A stretch of 34,988 nucleotides of DNA from positions 1-34,988 of the forward strand of contig CAUAJB010000013.1 in assembly GCA_958429225.1 (NCBI GenBank), written 5' to 3'. This document shows positions 25,142-33,327 of this stretch, piece by piece (position 1 is the first letter of the stretch; each line of letters opens with the position of its first letter). The stretch is from an uncultured Collinsella sp. (GTDB taxonomy: Bacteria; Actinomycetota; Coriobacteriia; Coriobacteriales; Coriobacteriaceae). The notes under the pieces were generated by a model. The model was given only the letters and a program-made list of their open reading frames with translations. It had not been told where the DNA came from and did not search any database. The position numbers and the translations under genes were made by a program.

Positions 25142-26068
25142 CTATGCCGGCTGGCGGTCGAGGCACGCGTCCCACATTTGGTCGCGCTCCTCTTGGCTAA
25201 TGCCCTTGAGTGTCTTGTCGATGAGCTTAAGGAGCTTGTCCGAGCCCTTGCGGCAGCCGACGTTTGCCGCGACCTCCTGCTTAAAGCCCTCGCCCTCGGC
25301 AAAATGAATGGGGACGATGCCCGGGTTTTGGGCCATATAGCCCTTCTCGTTCTCGGTGTTGTAGGTCACGGCGTCGCACGTGCCCTGCAGCAGGTTCGAG
25401 AACACCGTGGGGACGGAGTCGACCGGGTTTTTGTGCACAACGCCCGGAATCTCGTCGATGACAGTATCGAGCATGGTGTCCTTTTGGCCGAGGACCGTAG
25501 CGCCGCTAAAGTCGCTGAGCTTGGTCGCGTTTTGGTAGGGCGAGCCCTCTTTTACGAACAGGCCAAAGTAACCGATAAAGTACGGGTCGGAAAAGCCGAC
25601 AGACTCCTCGCGCTCGGGCGTGGCGCTCATACCGGCGATGATGAGGTCAATCTGGCCGTTGTTGAGCGAGTCGATAAGGCCCGAGAAGCTCTGTTTGACG
25701 GCAACGGGCTCGCCGCCGAGGGCCTTGCAGACGATCTTGGCAATCTGCACGTCGTAACCATCGGCATAGGCGCCCTGCACGTTGTCGATGGGGATGGTGT
25801 ACTCGCTGGCTTCGGAGACCTGCCAGTTGTACGGGGCGTAGGCCGCCTCCATGCCGATACGGATCTTGTCCTTGCCGATCACGGAATCGGACAGGTCGTC
25901 GCGACCGCCGCCCGTCGTGGGCTGAACTACTTCCAGCGTGGAGGGACGCTGGCAACCGGCAAGTGCGCCGGCGACGACAGAAGCGCTCGCAGCGAGAGCG
26001 CTACCCAAAAAGATGCGACGGCTGCATACCGGCTGTGGATGCGCGTCGCGTTGATGGGGAGAATGCAT
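25142..26068 (-). CDS. Amino-acid ABC transporter substrate-binding lipoprotein
   Basis: A 308-residue receptor of the SBP_bac_3 family. The N-terminus has a twin-arginine segment SRRIFLG, a hydrophobic Ala-rich stretch and the lipobox LAGC, so it is probably exported by Tat and lipid-anchored outside the membrane. The mature part has the family pattern IRIGMEAAYAPYNW, GYDVQIAKIVCKALG and LNNGQIDLIIAGMSATPERE. Glutamine, cystine or other polar amino acids are possible ligands. Start ATG 26068 is preceded by GGAAGG; the frame open to 26140 is leader sequence. It is the first gene of the operon. Confidence 0.92.
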   Translation of the reverse strand: MHSPHQRDAHPQPVCSRRIFLGSALAASASVVAGALAGCQRPSTLEVVQPTTGGGRDDLSDSVIGKDKIRIGMEAAYAPYNWQVSEASEYTIPIDNVQGAYADGYDVQIAKIVCKALGGEPVAVKQSFSGLIDSLNNGQIDLIIAGMSATPEREESVGFSDPYFIGYFGLFVKEGSPYQNATKLSDFSGATVLGQKDTMLDTVIDEIPGVVHKNPVDSVPTVFSNLLQGTCDAVTYNTENEKGYMAQNPGIVPIHFAEGEGFKQEVAANVGCRKGSDKLLKLIDKTLKGISQEERDQMWDACLDRQPA

Positions 26069-26202
26069 AATCTGCCTTCCCTGTTGAATCGTATGCTGAC
26101 GAGTTAACAGGATATACGCCAGCGACCAGCAGCGCAGCACAAGCTCGAAAAATTAATAGACACACGGTAGTCATTGGGGACGTCGATGTTTTGGCAATGC
26201 CG

Positions 26203-26348
26203 GCGAGCGACGTCCAGAGCGAACAAGTTGGCATGAAAAAGGCAAGGCATAGACCTTCTGGTCATGCCTTGCCTTTTGAATGACAAATTGTCGCTCTGGG
26301 TGGCGCGCAGCGTCGACCGGCCCGCCGTTCGTCAGAACGGCGGAACCT
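26203..26348 (-). repeat. Two-hairpin 3' element, copy 3 (after aldose epimerase gene)
   Basis: On the minus strand hairpin 1 (26322-26343, CCGCCGTTC/GAACGGCGG) starts 5 nt after the stop. The linker GACGCTGCGCG and the long hairpin (26214-26299) follow. It resembles copy 1 closely, but one middle-stem base pair has switched (GGCAAGGCAT/ATGCCTTGCC instead of GGCAGGGCAT/ATGCCCTGCC), a compensatory change. Five T follow the middle stem. The same gap (26069-26348) holds GTAGTCATTGGGGACGT at 26167-26183, a half-copy of the repeat at 34762. Confidence 0.75.
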
Positions 26349-27242
26349 CTAGAACAAGGTGACGCTAAAGCTACGTTTATCGGTAGCGCCGGGAGCCAAG
26401 GTGATGGTGTTGACCTTGTGCTCAAAGACATCGTCCTCGGTGTCCATGGTGGTATGACCGGTCCAGGGCTCGAGCGCCACAAACGGAGCGTCGTTGGCGG
26501 CAGACCACACGCCAATGTACTTAAAGCCCTCAAAGTCGATCTTGACGCCGTGGCCCGACTTGCGGCCGCGCAGTGTGAGCGTGGAACCCGGAGTATCGGT
26601 GAACATGATGGCATCGTTATCGAAGCTGCGGTGCGTGATGGGCAGCACGTCCGAGTTATCGGGAGCCTTGTAGCTACCCTCGAACGTCATAAGACCGTCG
26701 GGCGTGATGATGGGAGCCTCGTTGGTCCAAGCCTCGGTAAACGCCAGCTCGTAATCCTCGAACGCCTCGTCCTCGGCACCGGGGGCGGGCACGTTAAATG
26801 CGGGGTGGCCGCCCACCGAGAACGGCAGGTCCACGTCGCCGGTGTTGGTGACGGCAAAGGTCTGCGTGAGGGTGGCGTCGCCGGTCAAGGCATAGGTCAT
26901 GTTGAGCTTAAAGTGGAACGGGAACGCCTTGAGCGACTCGGGTGTATCGGTGATCTCGTACGTTACCGAGGAGCCGTCCTCCGAAACCTCGACCAGCTTG
27001 TGCTCGACAATGCGCGCGAGTCCGTGGCGCGGCATCTCGCAGATGCCGGCCGCAGACGTTGCCGTGTTGTTGCGCAGCGAGCCCACAATGGGGAACAGGA
27101 TGGGCGCGTGCTTGCCCCAAAAGGCGGGGTCGCCCTGCCACAGATACTCGTTGCCGTTGAGGGCAAGGCTCGTGAGCTGGGCACCCATGGAATCGATGGC
27201 CGCGGTGAGGCCGCCGCGCTTGATGGTAGTGACAGTAGACAT
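26349..27242 (-). CDS. Aldose 1-epimerase family protein (LacX-like)
   Basis: A 297-residue galactose-mutarotase-fold protein. The N-terminal GAQLTSLALNGNEYLWQGDPAFWGKHAPILFP is the LacX/YeaD-type signature (conserved tryptophans and HAPILFPI). MPRHGLAR supplies the conserved His, and VGGHPAFNVP the second His region. These proteins interconvert sugar anomers, though the LacX branch is poorly characterised. The start is ATG at 27242 with GGAGG 7 nt upstream. It is monocistronic, and the two-hairpin element follows it. Confidence 0.85.
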   Translation of the reverse strand: MSTVTTIKRGGLTAAIDSMGAQLTSLALNGNEYLWQGDPAFWGKHAPILFPIVGSLRNNTATSAAGICEMPRHGLARIVEHKLVEVSEDGSSVTYEITDTPESLKAFPFHFKLNMTYALTGDATLTQTFAVTNTGDVDLPFSVGGHPAFNVPAPGAEDEAFEDYELAFTEAWTNEAPIITPDGLMTFEGSYKAPDNSDVLPITHRSFDNDAIMFTDTPGSTLTLRGRKSGHGVKIDFEGFKYIGVWSAANDAPFVALEPWTGHTTMDTEDDVFEHKVNTITLAPGATDKRSFSVTLF

Positions 27243-27355
27243 GCTACTTCCTCCAAAAGTAAACAATAGTGTCGAGGGCTATTGTCCCACTCTTGGCGGC
27301 GGGACGGGACGGCAGGCGATTATTGAGTAGCCATAGCGGAATGAGCGGCGAGTGC

Positions 27356-28225
27356 CTACTGGGTATCCACGTAAAGGTCGAACCCGCCCTGCGGTGTGGT
27401 GTCGACCGTGTCGGGCGCCTGTGAGTTAAAGCTCACGGGGACCATGCGCTTTGAGGCACGGAAGCGCGTGCCGTCGGTGGCGACGGGCGGTTCATCGACG
27501 GTGAGCTCGTAGTCGCCGGGCTTAAGTTCGATGCCGTCACCAGCGGAATTGACGTATTGATACTCGTCAATCGTCTGCCCTTTGAGCGTGCGCCCCACGA
27601 TGTAGATGAGCATTTGGCTGTCGCCGCGCGCGGTGTCCCACGTCGCGCCGTCCTTGACCTCGACCGACACATGTACCGAGCGCGTGCGGCCGAGCGATTG
27701 CTCGATAGACATCTCGACCTTGGCGGCGTCTTTTCGCTGTTGTTCAACATGGCTCCAGACGTTTCCAATTACCGAGCATGCGATAACGCCGGCCATGAAG
27801 GCGATAAGGATGGGGCCGAGCGGAGAACGGCGGCCCGCGTCTTCCTCACGAGCCAGGTCGGGGCGATGTGTGGGCGCAGGCGCCTGGGCGCCTTGCGCGG
27901 GCACGTCGAGAATGCTGAAGGATGCCGTGCTGTCGGGGTCGATGGTGTGACGCGGCTGCGGGATCTTTGCCGGCGAGATGGACATGTCCGCCGGCTCACC
28001 GAGTGTGGCCGTGGCATCGGCCTTAGCCTCATCGGCCTCGGCTTGGGCCCAAGCCTGCTCAAAGGTCAGGGGCTCGGCGGCATCGGAGGCGGCATCAGGC
28101 TCGACAGCGGCATCGTTGCCGGTCTCGTCCTCGTCGCTCGACACGTCACGCGACGCGGGCTCGTCCCACTCCTCGTCCGGAGCCTCGCCCTCGCTATACC
28201 ACCATTCAAAGTTATCGATATCCAT
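27356..28225 (-). CDS. Single-pass membrane protein of unknown function
   Basis: I do not recognise this 289-residue protein. Residues 1-130 are acidic, rich in Asp, Glu, Ala and Pro, and probably disordered. One membrane helix is seen at about 134-156 (ILIAFMAGVIACSVIGNVW), then a short coiled segment (SHVEQQRKDAAKVEMSIEQSL). A C-terminal domain of about 110 residues follows, with beta-strand-like repeats and the phrase ELKPGDYELTVDEPP. The charge pattern places the acidic part inside and the C-terminal domain outside. The start at 28225 has AAGGGG about 8 nt upstream. It is monocistronic and divergent from the MFS gene. Confidence 0.7.
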   Translation of the reverse strand: MDIDNFEWWYSEGEAPDEEWDEPASRDVSSDEDETGNDAAVEPDAASDAAEPLTFEQAWAQAEADEAKADATATLGEPADMSISPAKIPQPRHTIDPDSTASFSILDVPAQGAQAPAPTHRPDLAREEDAGRRSPLGPILIAFMAGVIACSVIGNVWSHVEQQRKDAAKVEMSIEQSLGRTRSVHVSVEVKDGATWDTARGDSQMLIYIVGRTLKGQTIDEYQYVNSAGDGIELKPGDYELTVDEPPVATDGTRFRASKRMVPVSFNSQAPDTVDTTPQGGFDLYVDTQ

Positions 28226-28311
28226 ACGGGGCGCCCCTTAGGCCTCGCAAATAAACACTCGCTAGTCTTATACCCCCAGACGGCACCGAAGCTCACCCGC
28301 GCCGGACACGA

Positions 28312-28376
28312 AAACCGTCACAACATTCGACGTTTTTCCTCGTTTTCGAGATTTTCATCGAATGTTGTGACGGTTT
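28312..28376. repeat. Perfect 19-bp inverted repeat
   Basis: AAACCGTCACAACATTCGA (28312-28330) is exactly complementary to 28358-28376, with a 27-nt T-rich loop. It lies in the 260-bp divergent gap between the unknown membrane protein and the MFS gene and does not follow any stop codon, so it is not a simple terminator. Confidence 0.8.
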
Positions 28377-28394
28377 AGGCGGCAGCCACGCCGC

Positions 28395-28429
28395 GAATGT
28401 GACAAAGAGACTGTCCCTTTGTCACATTC
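28395..28429. repeat. GACAAAG/CTTTGTC palindrome, copy 2
   Basis: Thirty-five bases with 17-bp arms around one central base and a single mismatch, extended by GAATGT/ACATTC. Only this copy sits in a promoter region, about 57 bp before the MFS start. Confidence 0.75.
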
Positions 28430-28485
28430 TGTTAGAGTTGCAGGGATTGAATCCCGCTTATTCATGCGACATTGGAGTGACAACC

Positions 28486-29739
28486 TTGACCGCCGCAACC
28501 ACGCCTAAAAGTAAGCCAACCGCCGCCGCGCTCTCCCCCGCGCGCACCAAGCTCTGCCTGGCGCTGCTCGTGCTGTTGGGATTCTCGCTCGGCTGCTCCG
28601 AGTTCGTGGTCATCGGCATCGAAAGCGACTTGGCAACGGAACTCGGCATATCACTTGCCACTGCGGGCCAGCTCATCAGCGTGTTTGCGCTCGTCTACGC
28701 TATCGCGACGCCGGTGCTCGCGCTCAGCACGGGGCGATTCCGCCGCTACCAGCTGCTCGTGTGCTATAGCGTCGTCTTTGTGCTCGGCAACCTGGTCATG
28801 GCGTTGGCTCCCAACTTCCAGGTGCTGTTTATCTCACGCATTGTCCTGGGCTCTGTCTCGGGTGCGCTGCTCGCCGTGGGCGTGACGTACATCCCTGAGC
28901 TGCTATCCCCGCAGCAAACCTCACTTGCCATCTCGGTCGTGTACGGCGCGTTTTCCGTGGCGATGGTCTTTGTGACCTCGATTGGCAAGTTTGTGGCCGA
29001 CACACTCGATTGGCACGTGGCCATGTACGGCACGCTGACCTTTGCCGTTTTGATCTGTAGCGCGCTCGTGGCGTTTATGCCTCGCGCCGGGCAGACCGAT
29101 GAGCCCGCCACCTTCCGCGAGCAGGCGGGGCTACTACGCGAGCCGAGTATCATCACCGGCATGCTCATCTTCTTGTTTGGCGTGGGCTCGGTCTACGTAT
29201 TCTACGGCTACGTGACGCCTTATCTGGAGCAGGTGCTGGGCATGGATACCGTTCAGGCGAGCACCACACTTATGGCCTATGGCGTGTTCTGCCTGATCTC
29301 GAACATCCTGGGCGGATGGATCGATGCGCGTTTTGGCATGAAGGCGCTGCTGGTTACGTTTGTGCTGCAGGCGGCGGCACTGCTCGGGCTGTTTGCCGTG
29401 GGCGCCGCCATGCCGCTCGCGCTGGTCTTTGTCTTTAGCCTGGCGATGCTCATGTACCTGTTCTCGGTCTCATGCATCACGCACTTTATGGACGTGGCAC
29501 GCAGCCGCCATCCCAAGTCGATGGTACTCGCAAGTTCGGTTGAGCCCATGGCGTTTAACGTCGGCATCTCGTTTGGCACCGCAGTGGGCGGCGCCGTGGT
29601 AAGCAGCGTTGGCATTGCGTACGTGGGCGCAGTGGGCGCCGCGTTCTCGCTTGTGGCCTGGGCCCTCACGCTGGTGACGATTAAGCTGGCTCGCTGGGAG
29701 CGCCGTCGTCAATCAGCACGGCCCTCAATACGGGCATAG
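28486..29739 (+). CDS. MFS transporter (DHA1/AraJ-SotB-like exporter)
   Basis: A 417-residue major facilitator protein with twelve hydrophobic segments. The N-terminal SEFVVIGIESDLATELGIS and TGRFRRYQLLVCY (motif-A-like loop) and FISRIVLGSVSGALLAVGVTYIPEL are typical of the DHA1 sugar/drug exporter branch. The start is probably the TTG at 28486, with GGAG 8 nt upstream; the in-frame codons before it run through a palindromic repeat. No transcription factor lies alongside, so the substrate is open. Confidence 0.88.
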   Translation: MTAATTPKSKPTAAALSPARTKLCLALLVLLGFSLGCSEFVVIGIESDLATELGISLATAGQLISVFALVYAIATPVLALSTGRFRRYQLLVCYSVVFVLGNLVMALAPNFQVLFISRIVLGSVSGALLAVGVTYIPELLSPQQTSLAISVVYGAFSVAMVFVTSIGKFVADTLDWHVAMYGTLTFAVLICSALVAFMPRAGQTDEPATFREQAGLLREPSIITGMLIFLFGVGSVYVFYGYVTPYLEQVLGMDTVQASTTLMAYGVFCLISNILGGWIDARFGMKALLVTFVLQAAALLGLFAVGAAMPLALVFVFSLAMLMYLFSVSCITHFMDVARSRHPKSMVLASSVEPMAFNVGISFGTAVGGAVVSSVGIAYVGAVGAAFSLVAWALTLVTIKLARWERRRQSARPSIRA

Positions 29740-29829
29740 GGGCAAACATAGCCCAAGGTGGCGAGTAACCGGTGAAAACCGCCCAATATGAGTATGTTTA
29801 TCCGCCTGGAAGCTTCAGCAGTGCAATTT

Positions 29830-29928
29830 CGTGTATTTGAGATACACGCTTTTCTATTATTTCGTGTATTTCAAGTACATGAAATCGTACTAAACTATGT
29901 ATCTGAAGTACACGAAATTGGAAAGGCG
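29830..29928 (+). promoter_or_regulatory. Three-unit dyad array, 33-bp period, before AAA ATPase 1
   Basis: Units start at 29830, 29863 and 29896, exactly 33 bp apart. Each has a dyad of about 19 bp: CGTGTATTTGAGATACACG, CGTGTATTTCAAGTACATG and TATGTATCTGAAGTACACG, mostly flanked by TTT/AAA. The gaps between units are A/T-rich and unrelated. The last core ends at 29914, 20 nt before the ATG, and abuts the ribosome binding site GGAAAGG. The repeats are directly seen; a protein-binding role is inference. Confidence 0.75.
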
Positions 29929-29933
29929 GCCCC

Positions 29934-31304
29934 ATGCGCAGATCAATCGAGTCCGTTATCGAATCATGGGCGACAAAGGACGCCTCACGCCCCCTCCTCA
30001 TCCGTGGTGCGCGACGCGTAGGCAAAACGTACGCTGCCGAGGAAATCGGCAGGCGAATCGCCGGCGATGCGTTTGTCAAACTCGACTTTCAGACCGATCT
30101 TGAGCTGATCGCTCCGCTGTTCGATTGTCCCACCGACGACGTTGACACCATCGTGGCGCGGATTTCAGACTATAAACGCGCCCCCATTCGCAAAGAAACC
30201 ACCTTCATCCTGTTTGACGAGGTGCAGCTCTGCGAACGGGCGCTCAACTCGCTTCGCTTTTTTTCGGGTTCGGGCTGGCGCATATGCGCGACCGGCAGTC
30301 AGCTCGGCGTCGCCACGCGCAAACGTAAGCTGCCTTTTCCCAGCGGCGTTCGTCAAGAGACCATGCATCCTATGTCGTTCGAGGAGTTTCTCTGGGCGCT
30401 CGATGAGGAGCAGATGGCCGATGCCATTCGTACCCACGCCGGCACGCTCGAGACCTACGCCGCGCACCAAGCCGCGCTCAGCCTGTTTCATCGATACCAG
30501 ATCGTGGGCGGCATGCCCGCCGCCGTCAACGCATATCGCAAGACGTTATCCATCGAGGATGCGCGCGTCGAGCAGCGCGAAATCAACGAGACCTATACCG
30601 CCGATATGACCGACCCCGAAAACGGGATCAGCGGCGTGGCGGCACGCAAGGTCTGGCGCTCCATTCCGTCCCAGCTGCTGAGATCGTCCACAAAAAAATT
30701 CAAGTACTCCGAGGTCGAACGCGGAGGCCGTCGCGCCAAGCTTATCGAGCCGCTCGACTGGCTCGAAGGCGCCGGTATCATATCGGTCAACAACCTGACC
30801 GAAGGCATCGAGCCTCCCCTCGTTCCCTTCGACGACGAAGATGGAAGTTTCTTTAAGGTCTATCTTCTCGATACCGGCCTCATGTTCTACAAACTCGGCA
30901 TCAACCCGAGGCTCTGGCTCGACCTCAAAGAAGATTCCGCCATAGCGCTATCTTCCGACTTCCGAGGCGCCCTGGCGGAAAACTCGGTCATGCAAGCATT
31001 TTCGGGTAACAGCTTGCAGACGTATTACTGGGTGCCGCCGTCGTCTTGGAAGACGACCGGCGAGCTCGATTTTCTACTTCAGACCGACCGTATGGAAATC
31101 GTGCCCGTCGAGGTAAAGTCCGCACGCAACGTGCGCGCGAGAACCCTCGGGTCGTTCATGGACAAAGCCCGATCGCCATATGCCTACATTTTGTCCGAGA
31201 ACAATTTTTTCCGCAGCGAAACCGATGACGGGCGCGAGCTACGCCACCTCCCCTTGTACGCAGCGGGCTTTATTGGAGCAAACTGCCTCAAGAGCAGTCT
31301 GTAA
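29934..31304 (+). CDS. AAA ATPase with DUF4143 domain (protein 1)
   Basis: A 456-residue protein of the AAA_14/DUF4143 family. Walker A is GARRVGKT (25-32) and Walker B FILFDEVQLCE (about 94-104), followed by an ATGSQ sensor-like motif and the family phrase MHPMSFEEFLWAL. A middle region with YQIVGGMP leads into DUF4143, which ends in GELDFLL...VPVEVKSA, the D-(x)n-E-x-K pattern of PD-(D/E)XK-type folds. The cellular role of the family is unknown. The start ATG has GGAAAGG 7 nt upstream. A phosphatase gene follows after 33 nt. Confidence 0.9.
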   Translation: MRRSIESVIESWATKDASRPLLIRGARRVGKTYAAEEIGRRIAGDAFVKLDFQTDLELIAPLFDCPTDDVDTIVARISDYKRAPIRKETTFILFDEVQLCERALNSLRFFSGSGWRICATGSQLGVATRKRKLPFPSGVRQETMHPMSFEEFLWALDEEQMADAIRTHAGTLETYAAHQAALSLFHRYQIVGGMPAAVNAYRKTLSIEDARVEQREINETYTADMTDPENGISGVAARKVWRSIPSQLLRSSTKKFKYSEVERGGRRAKLIEPLDWLEGAGIISVNNLTEGIEPPLVPFDDEDGSFFKVYLLDTGLMFYKLGINPRLWLDLKEDSAIALSSDFRGALAENSVMQAFSGNSLQTYYWVPPSSWKTTGELDFLLQTDRMEIVPVEVKSARNVRARTLGSFMDKARSPYAYILSENNFFRSETDDGRELRHLPLYAAGFIGANCLKSSL

Positions 31305-31337
31305 GCCCTGCACGACCGCCTAGAAAGGAAACCGCTC

Positions 31338-31784
31338 ATGCAACGCATACTGTTTATCTGCCATGGCAACATCTGTCGCTCGACGATGGCTGAGTCCGTG
31401 TTTACCGAGCTAGTGCGGCGCGCCGGGCGCGCGGGCGAGTTTGTCATTGATTCCGCTGCGACCTCGACCGAGGAGATCGGCAACCCGCCACACCACGGCA
31501 CCATTGCCAAGCTACGCGAGGTCGGGATTCCCGTCGTCGCACATCGCGCACGTCAGGTGCGTCGCGCGGAGTATGGCGACTGGGACCACATTGTCTATAT
31601 GGACGACGAGAACGCCCGCGCCCTGTACCGAATTTTTGGGAAGGACCCCGATGGCAAGATCTCGCGCCTGCTCGATTGGACCGATCGCCCCGGCGACGTG
31701 GCCGACCCCTGGTACACCGGCAATTTCGACGCCACCTACCGCGATGTACTCGCCGGTTGCACCGCCATGCTCGAGCAGCTGTAG
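31338..31784 (+). CDS. Low-molecular-weight protein tyrosine phosphatase
   Basis: A 148-residue cytosolic phosphatase. The P-loop CHGNICRS (C-x5-R-S) is at residues 9-16 and the general-acid loop DPWYTGNFDATY near 122. In bacteria these enzymes reverse tyrosine (or arginine) phosphorylation, often controlling capsule synthesis. No tyrosine kinase is next to it. AAAGGA lies upstream of the ATG. The short gap to the AAA ATPase suggests co-transcription, with no evident functional link. Confidence 0.93.
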   Translation: MQRILFICHGNICRSTMAESVFTELVRRAGRAGEFVIDSAATSTEEIGNPPHHGTIAKLREVGIPVVAHRARQVRRAEYGDWDHIVYMDDENARALYRIFGKDPDGKISRLLDWTDRPGDVADPWYTGNFDATYRDVLAGCTAMLEQL

Positions 31785-31830
31785 GCGCTCGGGCGGCGCG
31801 GGCACACGGGCCACGCCATCGGCATAAAAC

Positions 31831-31894
31831 GAGCGTGGGTTTTCTCCCACTTTGAGCGCTCGAGTGCGCTCTAAACGGGAGAAAATCCACGCTC
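31831..31894 (-). terminator. Nested hairpin between converging genes
   Basis: Outer arms GAGCGTGGGTTTTCTCCC (31831-31848) and GGGAGAAAATCCACGCTC (31877-31894) pair over 18 bp with one mismatch. The loop contains a second hairpin, GAGCGC/GCGCTC. On the minus strand C and four T follow, so it probably terminates the AAA ATPase 2 transcript and may also stop the phosphatase transcript from the other side. Confidence 0.6.
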
Positions 31895-31896
31895 AT

Positions 31897-31930
31897 GAAT
31901 GTGACAAAGGGACTGCCCCTTTGCCACATC
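31897..31930 (-). repeat. GACAAAG/CTTTGTC palindrome, copy 3 (degenerate)
   Basis: The same element with two right-arm changes (GCCCCTTTGCCACAT). It starts 12 nt past the stop of AAA ATPase 2 on the minus strand. Confidence 0.65.
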
Positions 31931-31941
31931 CGGGACTGGCC

Positions 31942-33303
31942 CTAGACCGGCTTGACCTCCAGCTTTATCCCCTCGGCGCAGGAGTCGCCCAAAACATCCG
32001 AAAGGGCCCAGGTCGCATATAGCGGCAAATAGAGAACCGCTCCGTTGCGCTCAACGTTGCCTCTCGAGAAAACAATCCCGAGCCTTACGCCATATTCAGC
32101 CGTATCAAGCACATGACCGAGCGCAGCGTGCGCGTGGTAATAGGAGCCCGATTTAACCTCGATCGGAACAGCCGTCCCATCCGGCCCATCGACCACAAAG
32201 TCCACTTCACCGCGCTTTTTTGTCTGATAGTAGTAAAGCTGGCGATTTTGGGCAGCCAGCTGCTGGGCCACCACGTTTTCGTAAATGCCGCCCAGATTGG
32301 GCTCCTTGCTATCAAGATACGCCGCTTGGGCGACTCCAACGGGGTAGCGCGCCATCAACATGCCCGTATCCGATTGGTATAGCTTGAACTGCGATGGCCG
32401 TGCCGTCTTGAGCAGGGGCGACTTTGGCTCGGTTACGATATCGGCTTTGAGAGCAACGCCGGCATCGACAAGCCAGACAAAATCTCGCTGGTACTTCTCA
32501 TAATGCGCCTTGGGGTCAATGGAATTGAGCACGAAACGCTTGTGTTCGCCCTCAAGCATAATGGGGAGCTGATCGTAGATGCTCTGCACCTGAAGGGCAC
32601 GCCCGCTTGCATACTTGGAAATATCCCGTCGGTACTGTTCGTTGAGCTCGGACTGTAGCTGACGAACAGAGGCAAGGTCGCCCTGCGTGTCAAGGAAACG
32701 CTGCACGACCTCCGGCATTCCGCCGACAACGGTATAGGTCCTGAAGTTTGCCATCATCGCGTCATGAATGTAATCAGGAATGGGCCTCTCGCTGATACAC
32801 GCGTCACGTATCGTTTGGCGAGCCCCCTCGCTCACCCCGGTTGCCCAGCAAAACTCCTCAAAATCGAGCGGGAACATCCTAAGCTCGTGGACATACCCCA
32901 CGGGATAGGACCTGACGCCCTTGAACTGGGTCCCGAGCATTGACCCCGAAAACGCCCAGCGGCACCTCCCGTCCTCTACAAGGAACTTTGCCATCGTCAT
33001 GATGTCGGGGGCCTCTTGGACCTCATCGATAAACACGAGCGTTTTGCCTGGTGCAATCGACTTTCCCGAAAGAAGCGTCACCCTGCTGATGAAATCATCG
33101 GCATTCCGCGCCTCGAGAAGAGCATCTTTTGCCTGGCGATTTTCCATGAGATTGAGCTCGATGTAGGTTGCATGGCTGGCTTTGCCAAATGCGCGAATCG
33201 AATAGCTTTTGCCGATCTGGCGAGAACCCGTGATGAATAAGGCCTTTTGCTCGGCAGACTTCAGCCAACGCTCCAGCTCTGCCGCTATTTTCCTGCGCAG
33301 CAT
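31942..33303 (-). CDS. AAA ATPase with DUF4143 domain (protein 2)
   Basis: A 453-residue member of the same family as the protein at 29934-31304, but only distantly similar to it. Walker A is GSRQIGKS (26-33), Walker B LVFIDEVQEAPDI, then FSGSMLG, MFPLDFEEFCWA and YTVVGGMPEVVQ. The C-terminal domain ends in GEVDFVVDGPDGTAVPIEVKSG, again the D-(x)n-E-x-K pattern. The start is ATG at 33303 with GGGGAG 6 nt upstream. Three 33-bp-spaced repeats precede it. The function is unknown. Confidence 0.9.
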   Translation of the reverse strand: MLRRKIAAELERWLKSAEQKALFITGSRQIGKSYSIRAFGKASHATYIELNLMENRQAKDALLEARNADDFISRVTLLSGKSIAPGKTLVFIDEVQEAPDIMTMAKFLVEDGRCRWAFSGSMLGTQFKGVRSYPVGYVHELRMFPLDFEEFCWATGVSEGARQTIRDACISERPIPDYIHDAMMANFRTYTVVGGMPEVVQRFLDTQGDLASVRQLQSELNEQYRRDISKYASGRALQVQSIYDQLPIMLEGEHKRFVLNSIDPKAHYEKYQRDFVWLVDAGVALKADIVTEPKSPLLKTARPSQFKLYQSDTGMLMARYPVGVAQAAYLDSKEPNLGGIYENVVAQQLAAQNRQLYYYQTKKRGEVDFVVDGPDGTAVPIEVKSGSYYHAHAALGHVLDTAEYGVRLGIVFSRGNVERNGAVLYLPLYATWALSDVLGDSCAEGIKLEVKPV

Positions 33304-33327
33304 AGGCTCTCCCCTCAGTGTCATCAA

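Noticed and set aside
29830..29928. Three-unit array as a CRISPR
   Set aside because: The units are diverged 19-bp dyads with 14-bp linkers, too short for spacers. There are no cas genes and the array abuts a start codon.
29934..31784. AAA ATPase plus phosphatase as a toxin-antitoxin or defence pair
   Set aside because: The phosphatase is an ordinary housekeeping type and the second ATPase has no such partner; short spacing alone is weak evidence.
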